This document shows, piece after piece, positions 44,553 through 53,276 of a DNA stretch of 64,000 bases (positions within the stretch are counted from its first letter, which is position 1; the number at the start of each line of letters is the position of its first letter). The stretch is from Trichococcus shcherbakoviae. GTDB lineage: Bacteria; Bacillota; Bacilli; Lactobacillales; Aerococcaceae. The stretch spans positions 248,001 to 312,000 of the forward strand of contig NZ_OY762653.1 of the NCBI RefSeq assembly GCF_963666195.1, given 5' to 3'. Made by a program: the position numbers and the translations under genes. The notes beneath the pieces were generated by a model. The model was given only the letters and a program-made list of their open reading frames with translations. It was not told the DNA's origin and ran no database searches.

Positions 44553-45512
44553 TTACTCAGCCCACAATTTTGCTTGGGCTAAGATAACTTCTTTGCATTC
44601 CGTCATATACTCTTGTATGATATCGTGACACGTCTGTTCCTTCGAAATCAAACCGGCAATCTGGCCGGCCATCATCGAACCGTAGTCTTTATCACCATCG
44701 ACAGTCGCTCTTCTCAGAGCGCCTTTGCCCATTTCTTCAAGTTTTGCGAAGTCCGGATTTTCCTTGCTCGTCTCTTCTTTCTCGACTTGCAGATATTCTC
44801 TGGTCAACTTGTTGCGCAACACACGAACAGGATGTCCGGTAATCTGACCGGTAATGACTGTGTCGATGTCTTTCGCTTTAAGTATGGCATTCTTGAAATT
44901 TTGATGGGCATTGGATTCTTTGGCAACTACAAAACGAGTCCCGACTTGAACAGCAGATGCTCCCAACATGAAAGCAGCTGCCATTCCGCGTCCATCACCG
45001 ATACCGCCGGCAGCGATGACAGGAATGGAAACGGCATCGACAACCTGAGGAACCAGGGCAATTGTCGTTGTTTTTCCGATGTGTCCACCGGATTCCATGC
45101 CTTCGACAACGACAGCGTGTGCGCCGTCTTTCTCCATTCTTCTCGCTAAAGCTACGGAAGCCACAACCGGAATGACTGTGATGCCTGCTTCTTTGAATTG
45201 GTTCATATAGCGAGCTGGACTTCCGGCGCCGGTTGTGACAACCTTGACACCGGAAGCGATCACTGCTTCAACAATTGCATCGACATGCGGATTCAAAAGC
45301 ATGATGTTTACGCCAAAGGGCTTATTCGTCAATGCTTTCATTTTCGAAATTTTTTCATTCGCTACATCCACACTATCATGTCCAGTCCCTATAAGACCAA
45401 GACCACCAGCATTAGAAACGGCACTTGCCAAATCAGCATCCGCTACCCACGCCATTGCCCCTTGAATGATGGGATATTGAATACCTAATAATTCACATAA
45501 TTCTGATTTCAT
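44553..45512 (-). CDS. fabK: Enoyl-ACP reductase FabK (FMN-dependent)
   Basis: Nitronate-monooxygenase-fold flavoprotein that completes each elongation cycle in organisms lacking FabI; FabK enzymes resist triclosan. Segments include YPIIQGAMAWVADADLA, MESGGHIGKTTT and AAGGIGDGRGMAAAFMLGA. 319 residues. Its place between acpP and fabD is that of streptococcal FabK. Confidence 0.95.
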   Translation of the reverse strand: MKSELCELLGIQYPIIQGAMAWVADADLASAVSNAGGLGLIGTGHDSVDVANEKISKMKALTNKPFGVNIMLLNPHVDAIVEAVIASGVKVVTTGAGSPARYMNQFKEAGITVIPVVASVALARRMEKDGAHAVVVEGMESGGHIGKTTTIALVPQVVDAVSIPVIAAGGIGDGRGMAAAFMLGASAVQVGTRFVVAKESNAHQNFKNAILKAKDIDTVITGQITGHPVRVLRNKLTREYLQVEKEETSKENPDFAKLEEMGKGALRRATVDGDKDYGSMMAGQIAGLISKEQTCHDIIQEYMTECKEVILAQAKLWAE

Positions 45513-45537
45513 ACAAGGCCTACTTTCCTTCTACTGC

Positions 45538-45765
45538 TTATTCTGCTAATTGCGCTTCAACGTATTTAACTAAATCTTCAACAGTGTTGATGCCTTCGTC
45601 TGATTCGATTTTGATGTCAAATTCGTCTTCGATGTCGTTGATGATTTGGAACAAGTCCAAGCTGTCTGCATCCAAGTCTTCTCTGAAGTTAGTTGCTAAT
45701 TGTACTTCTTCTTCTTCTTTGTCCAATTGGTCCACGATGATTGCTTTGATTTTTTCGAATGTCAT
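45538..45765 (-). CDS. acpP: Acyl carrier protein
   Basis: 75 residues, strongly acidic. The phosphopantetheine serine lies in [13 protein letters not shown] at 45765 follows GGAGG by 8 nt. Confidence 0.97.
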   Translation of the reverse strand: MTFEKIKAIIVDQLDKEEEEVQLATNFREDLDADSLDLFQIINDIEDEFDIKIESDEGINTVEDLVKYVEAQLAE

Positions 45766-45790
45766 AATAAATTCCTCCAAATATGTTTTT

Positions 45791-46774
45791 TTAGTTTAAT
45801 GATACTACGATGGCTCCCCAAGTGAGGCCGCCACCAAATCCTGTCATCAGCACCTTATCTTTGGTGCCGAGTTGAATTTCCTTAGTTTGAACAAGCTGAT
45901 CCAACAGTATCGGAATGCTTGCTGCTGAGGTGTTGCCCGTTTCCGCAATGTTTGTGGCAAACAATGAAAATGGCAATTTCACTTTTTTGCTGATTGCCTC
46001 CAATAAGCGTACATTCGCTTGATGAGCCAAAATCTTCTTCAGGTCGCCATCAGAAAGATTTCCTTTCTCCATCACTTCGCGTATGACGCTAGGCACACTG
46101 CGGATTGCAAAGTCGAAGATGGCTCTGCCATCCATCGTAAGGAAAGCTTGGTCCTCTTGAGAGGAGTCTCCATACGGGTTTTCAACTTTCATTGTGTTCG
46201 CCATCAAAGCCATATGGCGTCCACCATCGGAATGGATCGCTTCTGCAACGAAGCAATCGTCTTCCGTTCGTTCCAACAGCACACCGCCTGCGCCATCCCC
46301 GAACAGGACAGCCGTTGAACGATCTTCCCAGTTGACGACTTTCGACATTGTCTCAGCACCGATGATCATCCCATATTGATATAGACCGCTCTGCATCATA
46401 TGGAGGCCGGTAGACAATGCGTAGACAAAGCCGGAACAAGCTGCATTAATGTCGAAACAGAAAGCATTTACTGCACCTATCTTTTCCTGCACTAAGCAAG
46501 CGGTCGATGGGCTAAGAGCATCCGGCGTCATTGTTGCTACAATGATGAAGTCCAGTTGGTCTGCAGTGATGTTGCCGTTTTGCAAAATTCTGAGGGCCGC
46601 TTTGCTTGACAGATCGGAAGTATTCTCATCCTTCGAAATGTGTCGGCTGCGGATGCCTGTCCTTTTGCTGATCCACTCATCACTCGTATCCATGATTTTA
46701 GACAGATCATCATTCGTGATGATCTGTTCAGGAAGGTAGTGACCTGTTGCGCTAATTTTTGAACCCAATTCCAT
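45791..46774 (-). CDS. fabH: 3-oxoacyl-ACP synthase III
   Basis: Initiating condensing enzyme. Cys in [11 protein letters not shown], His in [10 protein letters not shown], Asn in [12 protein letters not shown] at 46774 shares its first base with the fabT stop (TGATG), so translation is coupled. About 327 residues. Confidence 0.96.
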   Translation of the reverse strand: MELGSKISATGHYLPEQIITNDDLSKIMDTSDEWISKRTGIRSRHISKDENTSDLSSKAALRILQNGNITADQLDFIIVATMTPDALSPSTACLVQEKIGAVNAFCFDINAACSGFVYALSTGLHMMQSGLYQYGMIIGAETMSKVVNWEDRSTAVLFGDGAGGVLLERTEDDCFVAEAIHSDGGRHMALMANTMKVENPYGDSSQEDQAFLTMDGRAIFDFAIRSVPSVIREVMEKGNLSDGDLKKILAHQANVRLLEAISKKVKLPFSLFATNIAETGNTSAASIPILLDQLVQTKEIQLGTKDKVLMTGFGGGLTWGAIVVSLN

Positions 46775-47235
46775 CAACCCTGTTCCTTGATATTTTGAAC
46801 TAAACCAAATAAGAAACCGTGAAGATTGTTTAGGCCTTTCAGCAAAACTTTCACTTCCTGATCTTCCATATCGCGAATGGTATTCTTTACCATCTCTCTA
46901 TGGAACTTATCATGAAGACGATACAGTAAGCGTCCTTTTTTGGTTAATCCTAGTTTTACGACTCTGCGGTCTTTCTCCATCCGAATGCGTTCGACATACC
47001 CCTTTTTTACCAGAGCGTTTATGGCCACCGTTAAAGTTCCCGCAGTTATGTTCAATTTTTTTGCTACTTCAGAAGTTGTATGAGCTTGATACATGCCGAT
47101 TGCCTCGACTGTATGCATCTCTTTGATGGATAAATCAGAAAATGTACTGACACGCAATGCACGCTCTTCGATATCCAACACTTCATTGAAGACAGCTACG
47201 AGATATGAGTTAATTTTATCTATGGAATGATCCAA
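46774..47235 (-). CDS. fabT: MarR-family fatty-acid regulator FabT
   Basis: Repressor of fatty-acid synthesis, using acyl-ACP as co-repressor in streptococci. Winged helix with LSIKEMHTVEAIG, VAKKLNITAGTLTVAINALVKKGYV and the wing EKDRRVVKLGLT. I place the start at TTG 47235, 8-10 nt after the GGAGGAG cluster, giving 153 residues beginning MDHSIDKINSYL, which matches family length. Three FabT-like boxes lie between its promoter and its start. Confidence 0.93.
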   Translation of the reverse strand: MDHSIDKINSYLVAVFNEVLDIEERALRVSTFSDLSIKEMHTVEAIGMYQAHTTSEVAKKLNITAGTLTVAINALVKKGYVERIRMEKDRRVVKLGLTKKGRLLYRLHDKFHREMVKNTIRDMEDQEVKVLLKGLNNLHGFLFGLVQNIKEQG

Positions 47236-47277
47236 AGATAGCTCTCCTCCTTTCGATGCCCAATCAATCCACATTAG

Positions 47278-47323
47278 TTTGAAGGTCAAAATAGTTTGAT
47301 GTTCAAACCTTTCGACTTTCAAA
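47278..47323. promoter_or_regulatory. Three tandem FabT-like operators
   Basis: The pattern TTTGA-N3-TCAAA occurs at 47278-47290 (perfect), 47295-47307 (perfect) and 47311-47323 (TTCGA in the left arm). Starts are 17 and 16 bp apart. The last overlaps the edge of the -10 box; the others cover the first part of the transcript. This fits autorepression and control of the whole operon. Confidence 0.8.
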
Positions 47324-47351
47324 CTATATAAAATTTTATACAACCTGTCAA
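47323..47351 (-). promoter_or_regulatory. Promoter of the fabT-fatty-acid operon
   Basis: Minus strand consensus TTGACA (47351-47346), 17 bp, TATAGT (47328-47323). Confidence 0.85.
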
Positions 47352-47474
47352 GCATTTCGATAATAATTTTCTCTAAAATCTTCTGGTGCTGCAAGATTCA
47401 TTGATTGCCGACTAATTATAAAACGGTTACGTAAAACAGTTGGATAAACAGCCTGCTTGGATCGGACTTCTGCG

Positions 47475-47508
47475 ACAAAAAGAAGCGACGATGAGCGCCG
47501 CTTCTTTC
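47475..47508 (-). terminator. Terminator after the DUF2187 gene
   Basis: Minus strand AAGAAGCGGCG pairs with CGTCGCTTCTT (one wobble) and is followed by TTTTG. The remainder of 47236-47520 is accounted for by the fabT promoter and operators. Confidence 0.82.
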
Positions 47509-47520
47509 CATATATATGTA

Positions 47521-47865
47521 TTAATCAACTTTAACAAACTCTTCAATGTCTTTGAAATTCACAATCGTTTTATCCTCACAAATATCCTTCATCGTTCCGG
47601 AAGATAAATCCCAATAAATTTCTACAACGGCGCTATTTGTCAATAATTTCCGGATTACCCCTACCATTTCCTGCTTGCGGAAGGTAAATTTTATTTCATC
47701 ACCGATTTCAGGACGTATAGATTCCTTGATGGCATCAACGACCTCCAAAGCCTGCTCATACGACACACCAAGCAGATTCGCAATACGTGAGTTGCTCGTA
47801 CCTTTACGTAATTCGCTCTCAATCATGGTTTTCGTTTCGTTAGTAATATTTCGTACCATTTCCAT
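47521..47865 (-). CDS. DUF2187-type small protein
   Basis: 114 residues. The first half looks helix-turn-helix-like (ELRKGTSNSRIANLLGVSYEQALEVV). The second half matches the DUF2187 beta domain (IGDEIKFTFRKQEMVGVIRKL, NSAVVEIYWDL). Function unknown; a nucleic-acid-binding role is a guess from the N-terminal part. ATG at 47865 is 6 nt after GAGG. Confidence 0.7.
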   Translation of the reverse strand: MEMVRNITNETKTMIESELRKGTSNSRIANLLGVSYEQALEVVDAIKESIRPEIGDEIKFTFRKQEMVGVIRKLLTNSAVVEIYWDLSSGTMKDICEDKTIVNFKDIEEFVKVD

Positions 47866-48025
47866 TATCGCCTCACTTTTAAGAACCAGGAACTGCAACA
47901 GACTTACAAGTATTAGTATACCACACTTTTCATAGTTTAGCCTAAATTTCCACTTATTGCCTTTAACATCGACATATAACTTTCAAATTATTGACTTGTG
48001 CCCGCAATTTCATTTTAAAAATGTA

Positions 48026-48054
48026 TTAATTATCTGTTTGCAATGAGGTATAAT
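48026..48054 (+). promoter_or_regulatory. Promoter upstream of the 48.1-kb small gene
   Basis: A perfect TATAAT at 48049-48054 with a weak TTAATT at 48026-48031, 17-bp spacing. Confidence 0.5.
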
Positions 48055-48094
48055 GGGGATGTGAAGAGTTTAACATTCTGTTTAGGAGGAATTT

Positions 48095-48400
48095 ATGATG
48101 TTGAATGACCTTATTACGATACTGAAATATGAATACACGGTTCATCCAGGTGAGTATTTCAATGTGGATACTTACTGGGTGAAGAACATGACGGAAGTGA
48201 AGACCGTCATCATCGATCAGGATCATGTATTCACGAAAATGGTAAGTTTTTATCCGAAAAATTTCGTCATTTATTTGGAGCAGTTCCCTGATCAGAGCAT
48301 CTACCGTACCAATTTCCCATTAAAGAAAATCGATAACAGCGACTCGCATGAAGTTGTTTTCGACGAGACAGGAAAAAATGTCTTTGAATACCTGGATTGA
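48095..48400 (+). CDS. Hypothetical protein, 101 residues
   Basis: I do not recognise this family. It has an AGGAGGA site immediately before two consecutive ATG codons, its own -10 box and a strong terminator, so it is very probably expressed. The protein is soluble, acidic and rich in Tyr, Phe, Val and Asp (TVHPGEYFNVDTYWVKNMTE, DHVFTKMVSFYPKNFVIYL); a small beta-rich fold is likely. It stands alone between the DUF2187 gene and a tRNA gene. Confidence 0.72.
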   Translation: MMLNDLITILKYEYTVHPGEYFNVDTYWVKNMTEVKTVIIDQDHVFTKMVSFYPKNFVIYLEQFPDQSIYRTNFPLKKIDNSDSHEVVFDETGKNVFEYLD

Positions 48401-48433
48401 TTTCACGAAACTTTAGAATCATTGTCACAGAAA

Positions 48434-48470
48434 AAGCCTGCTGCGAGGATCAAATCCTTGCAGCAGGCTT
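48434..48470. terminator. Terminator between the small gene and tRNA-Arg
   Basis: A 17-bp stem (48434-48450 with 48454-48470, one mismatch) and a tight loop, flanked by AAAA and TTCTTATTT; it can serve both the plus-strand gene and the minus-strand tRNA. Confidence 0.85.
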
Positions 48471-48485
48471 CTTATTTGTTAGATA

Positions 48486-48559
48486 CGTCTCAAGAGAGAT
48501 TCGAACTCCCGACCGTTCGCTTAGAAGGCGAATGCTCTATCCGGCTGAGCTATTGAGAC
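48486..48559 (-). tRNA. tRNA-Arg (anticodon TCT), copy 1
   Basis: 74-nt cloverleaf read on the minus strand: acceptor GTCTCAA/TTGAGAC, D-arm AGCTCAGCCGGATAGAGC, anticodon stem TTCGC/GCGAA with loop CTTCTAA, T-arm GGGAGTTCGAATCTC. The CCA end is not encoded. It has its own promoter and is identical to the copy 320 bp upstream. It reads AGA (and AGG) codons. Confidence 0.97.
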
Positions 48560-48618
48560 AGAATTAATATTCGGAAAGACAAGTTTTGATCCGTTTCAAA
48601 CCGGTGTCACAAGAAATG

Positions 48619-48647
48619 ATTATACAGCAAACCGTTTAAATTGTCAC
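48619..48647 (-). promoter_or_regulatory. Promoter of tRNA-Arg copy 1
   Basis: Minus strand GTGACA (48647-48642), 17 bp, TATAAT (48624-48619). Confidence 0.7.
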
Positions 48648-48748
48648 CATGATTTTGGCTTTTTTTCAAAAAATGTTTTACCCTCGCAATAAAAGGACAT
48701 TTATATCGTGCTTTCCATCTATAGACCGACCCACAAGGCCGTCCTGAG

Positions 48749-48784
48749 AAAAAAACGTTGCATCCGCTTCTTCACGAATGCAAC
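48749..48784 (-). terminator. Terminator of tRNA-Arg copy 2
   Basis: Minus strand GTTGCAT/ATGCAAC stem around a 14-nt loop, followed by a T7 run. Confidence 0.8.
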
Positions 48785-48805
48785 CGATTCTGAAAACAGA
48801 TATGA

Positions 48806-48879
48806 CGTCTCAAGAGAGATTCGAACTCCCGACCGTTCGCTTAGAAGGCGAATGCTCTATCCGGCTGAGCTATTGAGAC
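48806..48879 (-). tRNA. tRNA-Arg (anticodon TCT), copy 2
   Basis: Every base of the 74-nt gene matches copy 1. A TTTTGATCCGT stretch lies shortly upstream of both copies, suggesting a local duplication of gene plus leader; the promoters further out differ. It has a separate promoter and terminator. Confidence 0.97.
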
Positions 48880-48917
48880 AAAATTTTGATCCGTCTGAAT
48901 GACTCACAACATTTAAT

Positions 48918-48946
48918 AGTATAGGCGGAAACCAGCTTAAAGTCAA
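48918..48946 (-). promoter_or_regulatory. Promoter of tRNA-Arg copy 2
   Basis: Minus strand TTGACT (48946-48941), 17 bp, TATACT (48923-48918). Confidence 0.8.
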
Positions 48947-49004
48947 CACTTTTTCGTGGGAAGGTCTTGCTGGTTGACATTTTTTGGAGTTACTTAGTTC
49001 CAAA

Positions 49005-49046
49005 AGTGTGATTTCCGGGCTGAATCTGCGTGCTGTTCAGCCCGGA
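49005..49046 (-). terminator. Terminator after the PLP enzyme gene
   Basis: A perfect 11-bp stem TCCGGGCTGAA/TTCAGCCCGGA (49014-49024, 49036-49046) with a moderately T-rich minus-strand tail, directly after the stop codon. Confidence 0.75.
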
Positions 49047-49054
49047 GCCACAAA

Positions 49055-50311
49055 TTATTGTGCGAAGAACGTATCCTTCACTGCTGCTGTTACAGCCAAT
49101 TTGACATGCTCATAGGTCAGTCCGCCCTGCACGTAAAGCAAATAAGGCGGTCGTATCGGACCATCTGCCGTCAATTCCAAGCTTGCACCCTGAATGAAGG
49201 TTCCGGCTGCCATGATGACATCATCCTCGTAACCGGGCATGTAAGCCGGAATCGGTTTGACAGCTGCGTTCACGGGGGAATATTTCTGGATCGTCTGAGC
49301 AAAAGCGATCATAGCTTCCTTGCTCGGCAACGCGACCATTTGGATCAGATCAGTCCGCGGGCTGTCCCAAGCAGGGGTGGATAGTACACCGCACTCTTCC
49401 AAGAGTCCAGCTGTAAAGACAGCACCCTTCACCGCTTCACCGACAACATGGGGCGCCAAGAACAACCCTTGGTACATTTCCAGAAGGCTATATAGGGAGG
49501 CTCCTGCTTCACGCCCGATCCCTGGAGTCGTCAACCGGTATGCGCACCGTTCGATCAGGTCTTCCCTGCCGGCGAGGTAACCGCCCATTTTTACGATGCC
49601 GCCACCCGGGTTTTTGATGAGAGAGCCGGCAATCAAATCGGCTCCAACTTCGATCGGCTCCAGCGTTTCGACAAATTCTCCATAGCAATTGTCGACAAAA
49701 AAGACGGCTTCTGGCCCCACATGCGGCCGGATCGCCGCAATCATCTCTTTTATTTCATTTATCGTAAAGGAGGGTCTGGCAGCATAACCGCGGGAGCGTT
49801 GAATCGCAATCATTTTTGTTTTGGGACTGACCCTCTCAAGAACCGTCGGAACATCAACTTTGCCGTCTGCACACAGATCGATATGTTGATAAGCGATATT
49901 GTATTCTTTTAAAGAGCCGATCCCATTACCGGTCAGACCGACAATATCCAAAAGGGTATCGTATGGCGTTCCGGTCACGTACATCAATTCATCCCCGGGC
50001 CGTAGCACTCCGAAGAGCGCAGTCGAGATAGCATGTGTTCCGGAAATGATTTGCGGCCTGACCAAAGCTGCTTCAGCCTGAAAAACCTCTGCATAGACTT
50101 TTTCCAGCGTATCGCGGCCGTCGTCATCATAGCCATAGCCTGTGCTTGGGTTAAAGTGGTAATCGCTGACGCGGTGCTTCCGGAAAGCTTCAAGCACCTT
50201 GCCTTGATTAAATAAAGCCTTTTCCTGTATCCCTTTAAAAACGGGCTGGATTTTATTGTCGACTTTTTCGACTAACCCGGCCAGCCTTGCTTCTTTATTC
50301 GTCGCTTGCAT
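49055..50311 (-). CDS. PLP-dependent enzyme, aluminium-resistance/methionine gamma-lyase-like (YnbB)
   Basis: Fold-type I aminotransferase-like protein of 418 residues. The PLP-lysine region is seen in LIAGSLIKNPGGGI; other conserved pieces are NPSTGYGYDDDGRD and FFVDNCYGEFVE. It is annotated as aluminium resistance protein or methionine gamma-lyase family, but the real substrate is not established. It overlaps the end of hflX by 17 bp; the hflX-ynbB pair is the B. subtilis order. Confidence 0.88.
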   Translation of the reverse strand: MQATNKEARLAGLVEKVDNKIQPVFKGIQEKALFNQGKVLEAFRKHRVSDYHFNPSTGYGYDDDGRDTLEKVYAEVFQAEAALVRPQIISGTHAISTALFGVLRPGDELMYVTGTPYDTLLDIVGLTGNGIGSLKEYNIAYQHIDLCADGKVDVPTVLERVSPKTKMIAIQRSRGYAARPSFTINEIKEMIAAIRPHVGPEAVFFVDNCYGEFVETLEPIEVGADLIAGSLIKNPGGGIVKMGGYLAGREDLIERCAYRLTTPGIGREAGASLYSLLEMYQGLFLAPHVVGEAVKGAVFTAGLLEECGVLSTPAWDSPRTDLIQMVALPSKEAMIAFAQTIQKYSPVNAAVKPIPAYMPGYEDDVIMAAGTFIQGASLELTADGPIRPPYLLYVQGGLTYEHVKLAVTAAVKDTFFAQ

Positions 50312-51554
50312 CCGTTGCTTTGTCCCCTAACCATTTTGAATTGCTTTTAGCGTACCCTCTTAAGCGGTATGCGTTTGTTTCTTCTATATATTCGATGGAT
50401 TCCACAAAGGTCTCTTGCTGCATTTTGTTCATCGTGCGGGCTTCAGGGCCGCTAGCATCAAGGTCTTTTGTATAAGGAACCAACATTTTTGCGATTTCAT
50501 CCCAGAGGAAGTCCTTCAATCGGTTGATGTCGTCATCATCTAGTGCTGAAATGACGATATTCGGAAAGAGACGCGGCTGGAAATCCGGACCGGCAAGATC
50601 CCGTTTGTTATAGATCGTCAACATAGGCGTCTTATCCATATCCAAATCCTTCAATAGATCCAATACGGTTTTTTCATGTTCATCGATGAAAGAAGTTGAT
50701 GCATCGACCACGTGCAAAAATACATCCATGTTGCGGCTCTCTTCCAATGTTGAATGGAAAGCATGGATCAACTGTGTCGGAAGATCCTGGATAAAGCCTA
50801 CGGTATCGGTTATGGTAGCCTGGAATTGATTCGGCAACGTCAGTTTTCTTGTCAAAGGATCCAGAGTCGCGAACAGCTTGTCCTCTTCCAACGTTGCTGC
50901 GTCAGTCAAACGATTGATGACCGTCGATTTCCCTGCATTCGTGTAACCGATCAAACCGATCTGGAAGACTTCGCTGGCATGACGTTTTTCTCTTGCCCTT
51001 TGGCGGTGCAACTCTGTTTCTTCCAATGTCTTCTTGATTTCCTGCATTTGGCTGTGGATGTGTCTGCGATCGGTCTCGAGTTTTGTCTCACCTGGTCCTC
51101 TTGTTCCGATTCCACCACCCAACCGGGATAAATTGATGCCTTGGCCCATCAAACGCGGCAAGAGATAGCTCAACTGCGCTAAGGCTACCTGAAGTTTCCC
51201 TTCTTTACTACGGGCGCGCATCGCAAAGATGTCCAATATCAGTTGCACGCGATCGATGACTTTGCAGTCGACGGTCTCTTGGATGTTGCGTACCTGTTTA
51301 GAAGAAAGTTCTTGCTGGAAAATGACGGTATCCGCCTCCAGCTCTGCACACAAATTCACCAGTTCTTCCACTTTGCCTTTGCCGATGACTGTGCGGGAAT
51401 CTTTGCGATCCCTCTTTTGGGTCAATACGCCGACAACTTCCCCTAACGCGGTTTCGGTCAATTCCGCCAGTTCTCTCAGTTGGTATTCAAAGGCTTCATC
51501 TGTTTGATTCGTCTGAACATTCACCAAAATAACTTTTTCTTTCGTATTTTCCAT
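50295..51554 (-). CDS. hflX: GTPase HflX
   Basis: Ribosome-splitting GTPase. N-terminal HflX domain with DRKDSRTVIGKGKVEEL and GGIGTRGPGETKLETDRR, helical linker, then G domain: G1 GYTNAGKS, G3 DTVGFIQDLP, G4 YNKRDLAG. 419 residues. The ribosome binding site is poor (TTGGAAA). Lies between miaA and the PLP enzyme. Confidence 0.95.
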   Translation of the reverse strand: MENTKEKVILVNVQTNQTDEAFEYQLRELAELTETALGEVVGVLTQKRDRKDSRTVIGKGKVEELVNLCAELEADTVIFQQELSSKQVRNIQETVDCKVIDRVQLILDIFAMRARSKEGKLQVALAQLSYLLPRLMGQGINLSRLGGGIGTRGPGETKLETDRRHIHSQMQEIKKTLEETELHRQRAREKRHASEVFQIGLIGYTNAGKSTVINRLTDAATLEEDKLFATLDPLTRKLTLPNQFQATITDTVGFIQDLPTQLIHAFHSTLEESRNMDVFLHVVDASTSFIDEHEKTVLDLLKDLDMDKTPMLTIYNKRDLAGPDFQPRLFPNIVISALDDDDINRLKDFLWDEIAKMLVPYTKDLDASGPEARTMNKMQQETFVESIEYIEETNAYRLRGYAKSNSKWLGDKATDASDE

Positions 51555-51592
51555 AAAATTTCCAACTTTCTTTTTTCGTTCATACTCATCTA

Positions 51593-52543
51593 TTAGGCTA
51601 AGAACGAGTCGACTGAATCTTCGATTTTCTGCATCTCTTGATCGTTCTGAACCAGATCAAACCAATGGATGCCGCTCATTCTGTTCCGGAACCAGGTCAA
51701 CTGCCTCTTGGCATAGCGCCTTGAATTTTGCTTCAGCATTTCTGTGGCCTCTTCAAATGTGACCTCACCATTGAAATAAGCGAACCATTCTTTGTATCCG
51801 ATGCCTCTCGTCGCTTGCGTCTTGGCAGGCAATTGCCTGTCAAAGAGGGCTTTTGCTTCTTCAACCAGTCCGCCTGCAACCATCAGATCAACGCGCCGGT
51901 TGATGCGCTCGTAAAGAACGCTTCGATCGGTGTCAAGACCGATCAAGAGTGCATCATAATGAGGCTCTGCTTCCCGATCGGCCTGACCCGAGAAGCGTTT
52001 CCCGCTGAAATGGATCACTTCCAAAGCGCGGATGACCCTTCTGCTGTTGTTCGGGTGGATCTGTTCAGCCGCTTTGGGATCCTGCCCCTGCAATTGCTTC
52101 CATACATGCATGGCATCGGTCCGTTCCAATTCAGCTTCCAATTGTTTCCGGTAGTGAAGATCTTCGGCAGCCACACCGCCGAACTGCATATCAAACAAAA
52201 GTCCTTCTATATAAAGGCCCGAACCTCCGACCACAATCGGAAGCTTGCCTCTTGCGATGATCGCCTCGATGGCTAGTCTTGCGTCCCTTTTGAAGTCGGA
52301 CGCAGTGTAATCCTGCTCAATCGGAACGATATCCAACAGATGATGCGGGATGCCTTCTGCTTCTTCCTCGGTCACCTTCGCGGTCCCGATGTCCAAGCCT
52401 TTGTATACCTGCATGGAATCTCCGTTGATGATTTCGCCGTTGTATTTTTTTGCCAGTCGGATGCTAAGTGCGGTTTTTCCGACTGCTGTAGGGCCGACAA
52501 TGACCATGATTTTAGATAATTTTCTTTTTGTTGTTTCAGACAC
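51593..52543 (-). CDS. miaA: tRNA dimethylallyltransferase
   Basis: Adds dimethylallyl to A37 of tRNAs reading U-initial codons. P-loop GPTAVGKTALS, DSMQVYKGLDIGTAK, and HHLLDI. 316 residues, GTG start behind AAGGTGA, overlapping the preceding gene by 8 bp. hfq, which follows miaA in some Firmicutes, is absent here. Confidence 0.96.
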   Translation of the reverse strand: MSETTKRKLSKIMVIVGPTAVGKTALSIRLAKKYNGEIINGDSMQVYKGLDIGTAKVTEEEAEGIPHHLLDIVPIEQDYTASDFKRDARLAIEAIIARGKLPIVVGGSGLYIEGLLFDMQFGGVAAEDLHYRKQLEAELERTDAMHVWKQLQGQDPKAAEQIHPNNSRRVIRALEVIHFSGKRFSGQADREAEPHYDALLIGLDTDRSVLYERINRRVDLMVAGGLVEEAKALFDRQLPAKTQATRGIGYKEWFAYFNGEVTFEEATEMLKQNSRRYAKRQLTWFRNRMSGIHWFDLVQNDQEMQKIEDSVDSFLA

Positions 52544-53276
52544 CCTGAATCACCTTTCTCATCTGCAGTGCGCGTTCCGGATAATCCGTGATCATCGAAT
52601 CGATATTTTTGCGCAGACAGACTTGCATTTCGACCTTTCGATTCACCGTCCAAACGCGTAGCGGGATCTTGGATTGTTCGAAAGGGGGCAGACTGCGCAG
52701 AATCGAGAATTTCGGATGCCAACCCTCTACAGTGATGCCTTCACCCAGCTCCATTTGTTGCTTGCCTTTCTTGCTGAAAAGTAGGGCAATTTTCGAGTCT
52801 TGGCGCAACGCCTTGATTTTTTTCAAGGTCTCATAATGGAAACTGGAGTAGATGACCGAAAATTGGGCAAGATAAGGCTCTGCCAAAGCAAGCACCTTTT
52901 CTTCGATTGCGGGATATTGAAACACATCCGTCTTCAATTCAACATTAAGGACGCCTGAAAAATGATTCTCAGCCAAAAGGGTCAACACCTCTTGGAGCGT
53001 CGGGATGCGGGCGTTGCTGTATTTCGGATCGAACCAGCTGCCGGCATCCAATTTTTTCAATTGTTCCAGCGTCATCTCTTTTACATAGCCTTTTCCGGAT
53101 GTCGTGCGGTCCACGGTCTCATCATGGATGACCACGACTTCACCATCTTTAGTCAGATGGACGTCCAATTCAATGCCGTCGCTTGCAACTTTCAGCGCTT
53201 CCTGAAAAGACTCAAGCGTATTTTCTGGTCGGGTTCCACGACTGCCCCTATGCGCGATGATTTTAGTGTATGCCAA
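52536..53276 (-). CDS. Glycerophosphodiester phosphodiesterase
   Basis: Cytoplasmic GDPD-family TIM barrel of about 246 residues. Signature IIAHRGSRGTRPENTLESF, metal ligands in IELDVHLTKDGEVVVIHD, and later NVELKTD. Cleaves glycerophosphodiesters to glycerol 3-phosphate and an alcohol. The best start is TTG at 53276, 9 nt after AAGGA; the longer frame to 53477 runs into recN and does not look like protein. Between recN and miaA it is an unusual neighbour. Confidence 0.88.
   Translation of the reverse strand: MAYTKIIAHRGSRGTRPENTLESFQEALKVASDGIELDVHLTKDGEVVVIHDETVDRTTSGKGYVKEMTLEQLKKLDAGSWFDPKYSNARIPTLQEVLTLLAENHFSGVLNVELKTDVFQYPAIEEKVLALAEPYLAQFSVIYSSFHYETLKKIKALRQDSKIALLFSKKGKQQMELGEGITVEGWHPKFSILRSLPPFEQSKIPLRVWTVNRKVEMQVCLRKNIDSMITDYPERALQMRKVIQGV

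Noticed and set aside
48708-48902. 64-codon plus-strand frame across tRNA-Arg copy 2
   Set aside because: It reads through the complement of a tRNA gene and its terminator; not a protein gene.
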